DNA from: an uncultured bacterium
GTDB taxonomy: Bacteria > Gemmatimonadota > Gemmatimonadetes > Longimicrobiales > RSA9
Length of the DNA: 57,646 nt
Reading direction: 5' to 3'
NCBI GenBank assembly: GCA_937889645.1
Contig: CALBZE010000057.1
Location: forward strand, 1-57,646
Shown here: piece after piece, positions 32,504 through 40,477 of the stretch
Numbering within the stretch: the stretch's first letter is position 1
How the letters are laid out: the number at the start of each line of letters is the position of its first letter
Notes under the pieces: model-generated
What the model was told of the DNA's origin: nothing
Database searches by the model: none
What the model saw: only the letters and a program-made list of their open reading frames with translations
Program-made: the position numbers and the translations under genes

Positions 32504-34492
32504 ATGTCGCTGTCGCATATCACCCGCTGGCGCACCGCTGCGCTCGCGGGCGTACTCATCACGGTATCTGCGAGCGGCGCCGTCGCACAGGCGCCCACGT
32601 CGCTCCCGCCGACGAATCAGGATGTCTTCGCTCCGCTGCCGCTGCCCGCGCCGTCGTCGATCCGGACCGCGGCGGGCGAGCCCGGGCCCGATTACTGGCA
32701 GCAGCGCGCCGATTACCGGATCCAGGTCGCGCTCGAGCCCGAGTCGCACCGGATCCGCGGCTCGGAGGTCATCACCTACACGAACAACTCGCCCGACGCG
32801 CTGGACGAGCTGTGGATCCAGCTCGAGCAGAACCTCTTCCGGCCCGGGAGCCGCGGCTCGTTCGTCAACTCCGGGACGCGCTGGCGCGGCGCGTTCGAGG
32901 GCGGCGGCGTCGACCTGACCCGCGTCGAGGTCGTGCAGGGCGGGAAGACGCGTCGCCCGAACTACTTCGTCGACGACACGCGCATGCGGCTCGCCCTCGA
33001 CGAGCCCATCGCGCCGCGCGGCGGCAAGATCGAGATCCGCATCGACTGGACGTTCGTCGTCCCCGAGTACGGCGCCGACCGGCTCGGCCGCTTCCAGAGC
33101 GTCGACGGCTGGGTCTACGAACTGGCCCAGTGGTACCCCCGCATGTACGTCTACGACGACGTCCACGGCTGGAACCCGATGCCCTACCTCGGGCAGGGCG
33201 AGTTCTACCTCGAGTACGGCGACTTCGACGTCGAGATCACCGTCCCGCGCGACTTCATCGTGGTCGCGACCGGCGAGCTGCAGAACCCCGGCGACGTGCT
33301 GACGCAGACGCAACGCGAGCGGCTCGAGCGCGCGCGGAAGAGCGCCGAGACGGTCCACATCGTGTCGCCCGACGAGGTGGGGAGCCCGGAGTCGCGTCCG
33401 CGCGGCCGAGGCCCGCTGACCTGGCGCTTCCGCGCAACGAACGTCCGCGACTTCGCCTGGGCCGCGTCGCGCGCGTTCATCTGGGACGCCGCGAGCTGGG
33501 ACGGGATCCTGCTGATGTCCGCCTACCCCCGCGAGGGGCTCGGCACCCCCGAGCAGCCCGGGTGGGAGATGTCGACGCAGTACGTGCGACACTCCATCCA
33601 GCACTACTCCGAGACATGGGCGCGCTACCCGTACCCGGTCGCGATCAACGTCGCCGGCGTCGTGGGCGGGATGGAGTACCCGGGGATCGTCTTCTGCAGC
33701 GTGAACGCGCGCGGCCAGGGGCTCTTCGGCGTGACCGACCACGAGTTCGGCCACACCTGGTTCCCCATGCTCGTCGGGAGCGACGAGCGCCGCTACCCCT
33801 GGATGGACGAGGGGCTCAACACGCTGCTCAACCACTACTCGAACCTCGCCTATTACGGCGAGGGCGCGCAGCGGGTACGCGGGACCAGCCCTGATTACGC
33901 CGTGCAGCAGATGCTCCTGCCGACGCACGACCAGCCGGTCATGACCTACGCCGACCAGATCCGGCGCGAGGGGCTCGGCTTCATGGCCTACCGCAAGCCC
34001 GGCTTCGCGCTGATCCTGCTGCGCGAGGTCGTCCTCGGCCCTGAGCGGTTCGACGCCGCGATGAAGGAGTACATCCGACGCTGGACGAACAAGCACCCGC
34101 AGCCGGCCGACTTCTTCCGCACGATCGAGAACGTCTCGGGCGAGGACCTGTCGTGGTTCTGGCGCGGGTGGTTCTACTCGACGGAGCTGCTCGACCAGGC
34201 CGTCGACTCGGTGACGGTCGGGGATGGAGTGACGCTCGTCCACCTGTCGAACCGCGAAGGGCTCGTCATGCCGGTGATGCTCGAGGTCGAGTACGCCGGC
34301 GGGCTGACGGAGCGGCACCGGCTGCCGGTCGAGATCTGGTTCCGCGCCGACAGTTACGCGTTCGAGTTGCCCGGCGTGCGCGAGGTCGTGCGCGTGACCG
34401 TCGACCCGGACCGGAAGCTGCCGGACGTCCGGCGCGAGAACGACACCTGGCGGAAGGCGACGGCGAGGGCGGAGGCGGCGGTAGGTAGGTAG
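32504..34492 (+). CDS. Secreted M1-family zinc metallopeptidase
   Basis: 662 residues of the gluzincin M1 aminopeptidase-like group. GGAGG at 32492-32496 fits ATG 32504 better than ATG 32486. The signal peptide ends near VAQ (residue 29). The N-terminal beta-domain (about 60-270) is typical of large extracellular M1 proteins. The exopeptidase signature GGMEYPGIV takes the place of GAMEN, the zinc site is HEFGH at His413-His417, and the third ligand Glu436 lies in WMDEGLNT. A long C-terminal half (to 662) ends in a charged tail. It probably trims peptides outside the cell. Confidence 0.94.
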   Translation: MSLSHITRWRTAALAGVLITVSASGAVAQAPTSLPPTNQDVFAPLPLPAPSSIRTAAGEPGPDYWQQRADYRIQVALEPESHRIRGSEVITYTNNSPDALDELWIQLEQNLFRPGSRGSFVNSGTRWRGAFEGGGVDLTRVEVVQGGKTRRPNYFVDDTRMRLALDEPIAPRGGKIEIRIDWTFVVPEYGADRLGRFQSVDGWVYELAQWYPRMYVYDDVHGWNPMPYLGQGEFYLEYGDFDVEITVPRDFIVVATGELQNPGDVLTQTQRERLERARKSAETVHIVSPDEVGSPESRPRGRGPLTWRFRATNVRDFAWAASRAFIWDAASWDGILLMSAYPREGLGTPEQPGWEMSTQYVRHSIQHYSETWARYPYPVAINVAGVVGGMEYPGIVFCSVNARGQGLFGVTDHEFGHTWFPMLVGSDERRYPWMDEGLNTLLNHYSNLAYYGEGAQRVRGTSPDYAVQQMLLPTHDQPVMTYADQIRREGLGFMAYRKPGFALILLREVVLGPERFDAAMKEYIRRWTNKHPQPADFFRTIENVSGEDLSWFWRGWFYSTELLDQAVDSVTVGDGVTLVHLSNREGLVMPVMLEVEYAGGLTERHRLPVEIWFRADSYAFELPGVREVVRVTVDPDRKLPDVRRENDTWRKATARAEAAVGR

Positions 34493-34613
34493 GGCCGCTT
34501 GCAGCGGGTGGGCGGTAGGGACGCTTGCGGCGGGTGGGCGGTAGGCAAGACCGCTTACCCGGGAGGGTGCGAGCGGCGCGGGGTCAAGCGGCCCTGCGCC
34601 GCCGCCCCACGCA

Positions 34614-34691
34614 GTCGCCCCGCGCCGTCGCCCCGCGCCGTCGCCCCGCGCCGTCGCCACGCGCTGTCGCTACGCGCTGTCGCTACGCGCT
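34614..34691. repeat. 13-bp tandem repeat array
   Basis: Six consecutive 13-bp units: GTCGCCCCGCGCC three times, GTCGCCACGCGCT once and GTCGCTACGCGCT twice. The array sits in the 349-bp gap between the M1 peptidase and the ArsC-like gene. The gap also holds two copies of CGGGTGGGCGGTAGG near 34505-34545 and no gene. Confidence 0.9.
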
Positions 34692-34841
34692 GTCGACCAG
34701 CATCGCGGTGTGCGTGGCGCGCCCGGCGCGGGGCTGGCTGGTCCCGTGCCGCCGGCCCGCGTCGGCAGCTCGCGCCGGTGGCGCTCCTCCCTAGGGAGCC
34801 TGGTGGGCGGCACTCACCAACCCGATTGCAAATTCGAACCG

Positions 34842-35198
34842 ATGTCCAACGACCGCACAATCGTCTACCAGAAACCGACCTGCACCACGTGCCGGCAGCT
34901 CGCCAAGATCCTGCGCGAGGCGGGCGTCGAGTACGAGGCGATCGACTACCTCATCGATCCCATCCCGCGCGACGAACTCGAACGATTGATCGGGATGATG
35001 GGGATCTCGCCGCGCGAACTCCTGCGGACCAAAGAGGCAGCGTACCGCGAACTCGGCCTGGGCCGGCCGGAAGTGACCGACGATGAGATCCTGGACGCGA
35101 TGGCGGCGCACCCGGAGCTGGTGCAGCGGCCGATCGTGGTGCGGGGCGACCGCGCGATCCTCGCCCGCCCCGCAGATCGCGTCCGCGAGATCCTCTGA
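34842..35198 (+). CDS. ArsC/Spx-family thioredoxin-fold protein
   Basis: 118 residues, full length for the glutaredoxin-linked ArsC/Spx/YffB family. Start ATG 34842 gives the normal N-terminus (TIVYQKPTCTTCRQL) with Cys14 and Cys17. The segments RELLRTKEAAYRELGL and RPIVVRGDRAILARP match the family; the Arg of RPIVV is the conserved residue that activates the catalytic Cys in arsenate reductases. It may reduce arsenate or act as a Spx-like regulator; it is 9 kb away from the ars operon and not linked to it. The MITE-like element begins 10 bp after its stop. Confidence 0.88.
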   Translation: MSNDRTIVYQKPTCTTCRQLAKILREAGVEYEAIDYLIDPIPRDELERLIGMMGISPRELLRTKEAAYRELGLGRPEVTDDEILDAMAAHPELVQRPIVVRGDRAILARPADRVREIL

Positions 35199-35207
35199 CC
35201 GGCCACC

Positions 35208-35428
35208 TATGCGGACCAGGTTTCAATTTTTCAGATTTTGACCCACGCAGTCATGGGAACGCCCCACCGAGAATTGGCGCCTCCAACGCGTCCGGTGCTC
35301 CGCGAGCGCCAGCCCGGATGCGCAAACCAATGTCAGTCAAGCAGAAATACCGCGGACCCTTCCAATGCGACGGCGCGGTCCACCAGCGCTCGGGGGCGAG
35401 CATTGAAAATTGAAACGTGGTCCGCATA
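35208..35428. mobile_element. MITE-like element with 25-bp inverted repeats
   Basis: The left end reads TATGCGGACCAGGTTTCAAT then TTTTCA (35208-35233), and the right end, reversed, reads TATGCGGACCACGTTTCAAT then TTTCA (35428-35404); they differ by one substitution and one indel. The outer TA on each side could be a target-site duplication, as made by IS630/mariner-type transposases, which would make the element proper 35210-35426. It encodes no protein. No second copy is in the window. Confidence 0.65.
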
Positions 35429-35432
35429 GAAT
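35403..35432 (+). promoter_or_regulatory. Predicted promoter spanning the MITE right end
   Basis: TTGAAA (35403-35408), an 18-nt spacer and TAGAAT (35427-35432). The -35 lies inside the element's inverted repeat and the -10 straddles its edge. It would start transcription about 30 nt before the tricorn-type protease start at 35471. Confidence 0.45.
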
Positions 35433-35470
35433 GGCTGGTCACGTCCACATCTAACCCGCGGAAAAGATTC

Positions 35471-38400
35471 ATGATCAGGATCTCGCTCCTCGCAGCCACC
35501 CTCTGCTGCGCCACCCCGGCCCTCGCCCAGCAGGAGGCCGTCTGGCTGCGCTACCCCGCCATCTCTCCCGATGGCTCGACGATCGTCTTCACCTATCGCG
35601 GCGACCTCTACCGCGTCCCGGCCTCCGGCGGCACCGCCACGCAGCTCACCACGCACCCGGCACACGACTTCATGCCGGTCTGGAGCCGCGACGGCCGCTA
35701 CATCGCCTTCGCGAGCAACCGGCATGGCAACTTCGACGTCTACGTCATGCCGGCCGACGGCGGCGAGGCGCGGCGGCTGACCGTGCACAGCGCGGACGAA
35801 TTCCCGTATGCGTTCTCGGCCGACGGCCGGGGCGTGATCTACGGCGCCGCGCGGCTGGACGCCGCGGAGGGCCGGCTCTTCCCGTCGGCGGCGCAACCGG
35901 AGCTCTACCAGGTCCCGGTCGCCGGCGGGCGGCCGGTCCAGCTCCTCACCACGCCCGCCGAGGCCGTCGCCGTCAGCCCCGACGGCCGCTACCTCGCCTA
36001 CGAGGACCGCAAGGGCGGCGAGAACGCGTGGCGTAAGCACCATCAGTCCTCGGTCGCCCGGGACCTCTGGATCTACGACGTCGCCGAAGGCACGCACCGG
36101 AAGCTCACGACCTTCGCGGGCGAGGACCGTAACCCGGTCTTCAGCGGCGACGGCTCGACGATCTTCTACCTGAGCGAGGAGAGCGGGACGCTGAACGTGC
36201 ATCGCATCCCGGTGGCGGGAGGCGCGTCGACGCAGGTCACGCGCTTCACGGGCCACCCGGTCCGCTTCCTCTCCCGCGCCAACGACGGCACCCTCGCCTT
36301 CACACACGGCGGCCACATCTACACGATGGCGCCGAACGGCGAGCCGCGGCGCGTCTCGGTCACCATCGTGAGCGACGTCGCCAGCAACCGCGAGCGCGTC
36401 GTCACCTTCAGCAGCGGCGCGCGCGAGGCGGTCCTCTCGCCGAACGGCAAGGAGGTCGCCTTCATCTATCGCGGCGACGTCTTCGTCGCGTCGGTGACCG
36501 GCGGGACGACGAAGCAGATCACGCGCACGCCCGAGGCGGAGACCGGCGTCGTCTTCTCGCCCGACGGCAAGACGCTCGCCTACGCCTCCGAGCGCGGCGG
36601 CCGGTGGGGGATCTACCAGGCGAAGCGGGTGCGTGCGGAGGAGCCGTACTTCTTCGCGTCGACGCTCGTCGAAGAGACGCCGCTCGTCGTCAACGAGCAC
36701 CAGAACTTCCAGCCGAAGTTCTCGCCCGACGGGAAGGAGCTGGCGTACATCGAGGACTACAACAACCTCCGCGTCCGGGACCTCGCGAGCGGCAAGACCC
36801 GCACGCTCCTGACCGAGAGGGAGATCTTCGGGACCGGCCCGGGCCAGTACTTCGAGTGGAGCCCGGACGGGAAGTGGATCCTCTTTAACTACCGCGTCCC
36901 CGGGATCGCGCCGGGCGAGGTCGGGCTGGTGAAGGCGGCGGGGGGTGAGCCGGCGATCAACCTGACGCAGAGCGGGTTCAACGACCGCGCGCCGATCTGG
37001 GTCCTGGGCGGGAAGGCGATGCTCTGGCTCAGCAACCGCGACGGTATGCGCGCCATGGCGATGTCCGGCGGGAACCAGTGGGACGCCTACGCGATGTTCT
37101 TCACCGGCGAGGCGTGGGACCGCTTCCGCCTGACCGAGGAGGAGCTCGAGCTCGTCAAGGAGGCGGAGAAAGCGAGTACCAAGGCTTCGGGCAAGGAGTC
37201 GTCGGAGAAGGCGACGTCGCCCGCGCCGATCGCTCTCGAGCTCGACCGCGCCCGCGACCGCAAGGCGCGCCTCACGCTCCACTCCTCGAGCATGGGTGGC
37301 GCGCTCCTCAGCGCCGATGGAGAGACGTTGTACTACCTGGCGCGCTTCGAGAAGGGGTACAACCTCTGGTCGACGAAGCTGCGCAGCAAGGAAACGAAGA
37401 TGGTCCTCGCGCTGGACGCGAACGGCGCGAGCATGACGTGGGACGCCGAGCAGAAGAAGATCTTCCTCGTCGCCGACGGCGGGATGTCGCTCGTCGACCC
37501 GTCGAGCGGGAAGCGCGAGCGGATCACGATCCGCGGCGAGATGATCGTCGACGAGGACGCGGAGCGTGAGGCGCTCTTCGACCGCGTCTGGCGCCGCACG
37601 CGCGACACCTTCTACACCGAAGGCTACCACGGCGCCGACTGGGAGGCGCTCGGCCGCGAGTACCGGCAGTACCTCTCCGGCGTGAGCAACGGCCACGAGT
37701 ACGCCGAGCTGCTCAGCGAGCTGCTGGGCGAGCTGAACGTGAGCCACAGCGGCGCGCGCTATTCGTCGTCGGTCGAGAACGCGGACCAGACCGCGTCGCT
37801 CGGGATCTTCTACGACTACGCCCACACCGGCATCGGCGTGAAGGTCGTCGAGGTGATGGAGGGCGGCCCGCTCGATCGTCCCGGGATGAACGTCAAGCCC
37901 GGCGCGATCATCACCGCGATCGACGGCGTCGAGATCGGGCCGGACGTCGACTTCGCCGCGCTCCTCAACCGCAAGGCCGGGAAGAACGTGCTCGTCACGA
38001 TCCGCGATCCGGGCGCGAAGGCCGACCGGCAGATCGTGGTCAAGCCGATTACGCCCACCGAGGAGAACCGCCTCCTCTACGCGCGGTGGGTCAAGCGCAA
38101 CGAGGAGGAGGTCGACCGCCTGAGCGGCGGCCGGCTCGGGTACGTCCACGTCCCCGGGATGAACGACGGCGCGTACCGCGACGCCTTCGAGGAGGTGATG
38201 GGGAAGTTCCCGCACCGCGAGGGTCTGGTCGTCGACGTCCGGTGGAACGGCGGCGGCGACCTCGTCGCCGACCTGGCCATGTTCCTGAGCGGCAAGAAGT
38301 TCTTCGACTACACGACCGACACGCGCAGCACCGGCTTCGAGCCGAACTTCCGGTGGACGAAGCCGAGCGTGACGATCACGAACGAGGCCGCGTACAGCGA

Positions 38401-38740
38401 CGGCCACTGCTTCTCCTGGGCGTACCAGCACCTCGAGATCGGGCCGCTCGTCGGCCAGGCGGTGCCCGGCACGTGCACCTTCGCCGGGTGGGAGGTGCTG
38501 CAGAACGGCGTGCGCTGGGGCGTGCCCGGGATGGGCGTGAAGGACGCGACCACCGGCCGCTACCTCGAGAACTGGCAGACCGAGGTCGACGTGCCGGTCT
38601 GGAATGCGTACGATCTCGTGAGCCGCGGCCGGGATCCGCAGCTCGAGGCGGCGGTCCGCACTCTGCTGGAGCGGGTGCAGGTGCACGCCAGCGGCGCCGC
38701 GTCCACAGCGAAGGCGACGCCGACCGGCGGGCGGGAATAG
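35471..38740 (+). CDS. Secreted tricorn-type S41 serine protease
   Basis: A 1089-residue exported protease. ATG 35471 opens a signal peptide (ISLLAATLCCATPALAQ). Two TolB/WD40-like propellers (about 20-300 and 310-660) show SPDGSTIVF, SRDGRYIAF, SPNGKEVAF and SPDGKTLAY repeats. A tricorn core helical domain follows (ERVWRRTRDTFYTEGYHGADW-type, in parts), then a PDZ domain (about 775-860; TGIGVKVVEVMEGGPLDRPGM) and the S41 domain with GRLGYVHVPGM, VVDVRWNGGGD and the nucleophile Ser976 in AAYSDGH. It would cut peptides in the periplasm or outside. A hairpin terminator follows. Confidence 0.96.
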   Translation: MIRISLLAATLCCATPALAQQEAVWLRYPAISPDGSTIVFTYRGDLYRVPASGGTATQLTTHPAHDFMPVWSRDGRYIAFASNRHGNFDVYVMPADGGEARRLTVHSADEFPYAFSADGRGVIYGAARLDAAEGRLFPSAAQPELYQVPVAGGRPVQLLTTPAEAVAVSPDGRYLAYEDRKGGENAWRKHHQSSVARDLWIYDVAEGTHRKLTTFAGEDRNPVFSGDGSTIFYLSEESGTLNVHRIPVAGGASTQVTRFTGHPVRFLSRANDGTLAFTHGGHIYTMAPNGEPRRVSVTIVSDVASNRERVVTFSSGAREAVLSPNGKEVAFIYRGDVFVASVTGGTTKQITRTPEAETGVVFSPDGKTLAYASERGGRWGIYQAKRVRAEEPYFFASTLVEETPLVVNEHQNFQPKFSPDGKELAYIEDYNNLRVRDLASGKTRTLLTEREIFGTGPGQYFEWSPDGKWILFNYRVPGIAPGEVGLVKAAGGEPAINLTQSGFNDRAPIWVLGGKAMLWLSNRDGMRAMAMSGGNQWDAYAMFFTGEAWDRFRLTEEELELVKEAEKASTKASGKESSEKATSPAPIALELDRARDRKARLTLHSSSMGGALLSADGETLYYLARFEKGYNLWSTKLRSKETKMVLALDANGASMTWDAEQKKIFLVADGGMSLVDPSSGKRERITIRGEMIVDEDAEREALFDRVWRRTRDTFYTEGYHGADWEALGREYRQYLSGVSNGHEYAELLSELLGELNVSHSGARYSSSVENADQTASLGIFYDYAHTGIGVKVVEVMEGGPLDRPGMNVKPGAIITAIDGVEIGPDVDFAALLNRKAGKNVLVTIRDPGAKADRQIVVKPITPTEENRLLYARWVKRNEEEVDRLSGGRLGYVHVPGMNDGAYRDAFEEVMGKFPHREGLVVDVRWNGGGDLVADLAMFLSGKKFFDYTTDTRSTGFEPNFRWTKPSVTITNEAAYSDGHCFSWAYQHLEIGPLVGQAVPGTCTFAGWEVLQNGVRWGVPGMGVKDATTGRYLENWQTEVDVPVWNAYDLVSRGRDPQLEAAVRTLLERVQVHASGAASTAKATPTGGRE

Positions 38741-38793
38741 CGGACAACGCTTGCGGCCTGGCGTCGCTGGCCGGCGACGCGACCGGAGCGGCG

Positions 38794-38822
38794 AGGGGCG
38801 GTCAGCTTGGCTGACCGCCCCT
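38794..38822 (+). terminator. Terminator of the tricorn-type protease gene
   Basis: AGGGGCGGTCAGC pairs with its exact complement (38810-38822) around TTG, and is followed by TCGTTCGTTCAT. It begins 54 nt after the stop codon. Confidence 0.8.
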
Positions 38823-38833
38823 TCGTTCGTCAT

Positions 38834-39060
38834 TCACCCCTGCGCCGTCAGGACAATCCTCCGCTCGGAGCCCGGCCCTACCGGGTCGGTCTCGATCTCG
38901 TACATCCCCGTACTGCGCGTCATGCTCATGTTCGCCACCTTCCCGGACGCCAGGTCTTCGATCTCGCGGTCAGCCTCCGGGCCGTCGACCTCCACGTCGT
39001 AGGGGACAGACGCGGCGTTGGTCACGACGACGGAACCCTGGGACCGTTGATCACGCGGAT
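38834..39060 (-). pseudogene. Protein tail without a start, unknown
   Basis: The minus-strand frame ends with a protein-like segment: GSVVVTNAASVPYDVEVDG, then EADREIEDLASGKVANMSM and YEIETDPVGPGSERRIVLTA. No plausible start codon, ribosome binding site or signal lies at its head; the upstream in-frame residues are Arg-rich and end in the A/T-rich block at 39140-39195. It is best read as the 3' end of a lost gene, but it could be a short unknown gene with a misjudged start. No family is recognised. Confidence 0.3.
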
Positions 39061-39139
39061 GAGAGCATGGAGAGCATATGCCGCGGCGCGGCTGTCTCGG
39101 TGCGCGACCGCGCCGGTGTCGCGACCTCCGTCGGACCCG

Positions 39140-39195
39140 ATTGTATACCAACATAGTCGCATGCAAATGTATTTGTGTACAACTGCGATTGTACG
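39140..39195. promoter_or_regulatory. A/T-rich block with palindromes upstream of ATPase remnant
   Basis: About 55 bp with far less G+C than its surroundings. It holds GTACAA-CTGCGA-TTGTAC, a perfect 6+6 inverted repeat at 39177-39194, and the related TTGTATAC and TTGTGTACAA. This looks like an operator or promoter brought in with the ATPase gene; no convincing -35/-10 pair could be assigned. Confidence 0.4.
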
Positions 39196-39210
39196 CCAAT
39201 GGGCAGCCGA

Positions 39211-40087
39211 ATGACGGACGACATCCTGATCGATCGAGAGACCGAGGCGACGGAGCTGCACGCGCTCGTCGAAGAAGCCGCCCGCCGGTCCGGCGACGAC
39301 CTCCTGCTCGAGGATCACCCCACCTGGCGCTCGGTCTTTCGCGCGCTGTTCGAGCTCATGCCGGAGCGGAACCTGGTCGTCGTCCTCGACGAGTTCCAGT
39401 ACCTCTCCGCCGACGAGCGCAGGTTGACCGAGGTCGCGTCGGAATTGAACGCGGTCTGGGAGGGGAGGATCTCCCGAGCCGGCGGTCTGCTGGTCGTACT
39501 CTCGGGCTCCTCGGCACGGATCATGGAGCGATTGGTTCGAGGCGGCTCCCCGCTCTACGGGCGACTCGACTGGGCCCGTCGGCTCCGACCGTTCGACTAT
39601 TACGACGCGGCCCGGATGGTTCCGGCGTATTCGCCCGAAGATCGTATCCGAACGTACGCGGCTTTTGGCGGCATCCCGCGATATCTCCGGCCGGTCCGGG
39701 ACGACCTGCCCCTGGAAGAGAACATCGTCCGTCTCCTGCTGGATCCGAACGGTGAGATCCGCCTCCAGCTGGAAACCGTCTTGCGCCAGGAGGAGGGCCT
39801 GCGCGACTACGCCAAGTACCAGGCGATCCTCGCGGCGGTGGGCTTGAAGCGGCGAGAACTCGGCAGGATCGCAGCGCATGTGGGGGCGACGCTGGACACG
39901 GCGTCTGGAACACCTCGACGCCTTGAAGCGGCTCGCCGAGAGCGGCGTCGACTGGGCCCGCGAGGCCCTGGCCGCCGACGCACCGATGCTCTTCGTCGCG
40001 TCGGCCGGCTTCACGGAGAGTTTCCACGAGGTGGCGCGGGCTCTCGGCCTGTCGCCCTGGACGTGGACGTTGGAGGAGCTCTTCTAG
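39211..40087 (+). pseudogene. Decayed AAA ATPase of the DUF234-linked family
   Basis: The frame from ATG 39211 reads ILIDRETEATELHALVEEAA and then jumps directly to GDDLLLEDHPTWRSVFRAL and the Walker B segment LVVVLDEFQYL. The P-loop (normally GRRRVGKT between these parts in this family) is absent. Sensor-like segments follow (LVVLSGSSARIMERLV, SPLYGRL, YDAARMVPAYSPEDRI, FGGIPRYLRPV). Near 39900 the frame is lost: the continuation RLEHLDALKRLAESGVDW to WTWTLEELF is found in a second plus-strand frame ending at 40087. Most of the DUF234 domain between those parts is also missing. It cannot be a working ATPase. Confidence 0.8.
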
Positions 40088-40150
40088 GTCGGCGCGCCGG
40101 GCTCCGCCGGGCGCGGTCATCGCAGATTCCCATACCCGGGAAAACGCACG

Positions 40151-40182
40151 AGGCCCGCGGGGAAGATGAACCCCGCGGGCCT
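40151..40182. terminator. Hairpin between the ATPase remnant and rph
   Basis: AGGCCCGCGGGG (40151-40162) pairs with CCCCGCGGGCCT (40171-40182) around an 8-nt loop, followed by TCGTCGTC. It would stop transcripts coming from the left before the rph control region. Confidence 0.65.
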
Positions 40183-40240
40183 TCGTCGTCGGCAGGGGGC
40201 GTGCCCCCGTGCTCGCCGGTATAAGCATATAACACCCCCC

Positions 40241-40259
40241 GGCCCTTGCGGCAAGGCGG
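40241..40259 (+). promoter_or_regulatory. RAE-like palindrome upstream of rph
   Basis: GGCCCTTGCGGCAAGGCGG contains the perfect inverted repeat CCTTGC-G-GCAAGG. It matches 15 of 19 positions, including the whole core CTTGCGGCAAGGC, of the actinobacterial rifamycin-associated element as I recall it (GGGGCTTGCGGCAAGGCCC). TATAAG and TATAAC (40220-40233) lie just before it and could be -10 boxes. It is 218 bp upstream of the chosen rph start. The remainder of the 390-bp gap is Ala-codon-rich GC sequence without a gene. Confidence 0.65.
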
Positions 40260-40477
40260 TGGGGCCGTGGCACCGTTCGCGGCCGAAACGAACCCGGCGG
40301 ACACCGCCCCGGCATGGACGATCCCGGCCGGCCGACGCGTCGCGCACCGCGAGCGACGCCGCCGCGAGTGAAGCCGGCGCAGCCGAGGCCGCCGCAAGCG
40401 AGACCACCGCCGGAATCGAGCGCGGCCCCGTCGCAGCGCCGGGCGACCCTTCCGACAACGAGCGAGCGAGGTGGCCA

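Noticed and set aside
34614..34691. 13-bp array as a possible CRISPR array or origin iterons
   Set aside because: No spacers, no cas genes, and no DnaA or replication gene nearby; it is a simple tandem repeat.
34842..35198. ArsC-like gene as part of the arsenic operon
   Set aside because: It lies about 8 kb away on the other strand with many genes between, and the family also includes Spx and YffB proteins.
35333..38833. A 1166-residue minus-strand open frame opposite the tricorn-type protease
   Set aside because: Low-complexity Arg/Val/Asp composition, no domain, and it mirrors codons of a well-recognised protease.
40166..40477. An N-terminal extension of Rph from the upstream open frame
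   Set aside because: The extra residues are Arg/Ala/Pro-rich and unlike any Rph N-terminus, and the frame runs through a terminator hairpin and the RAE-like site.
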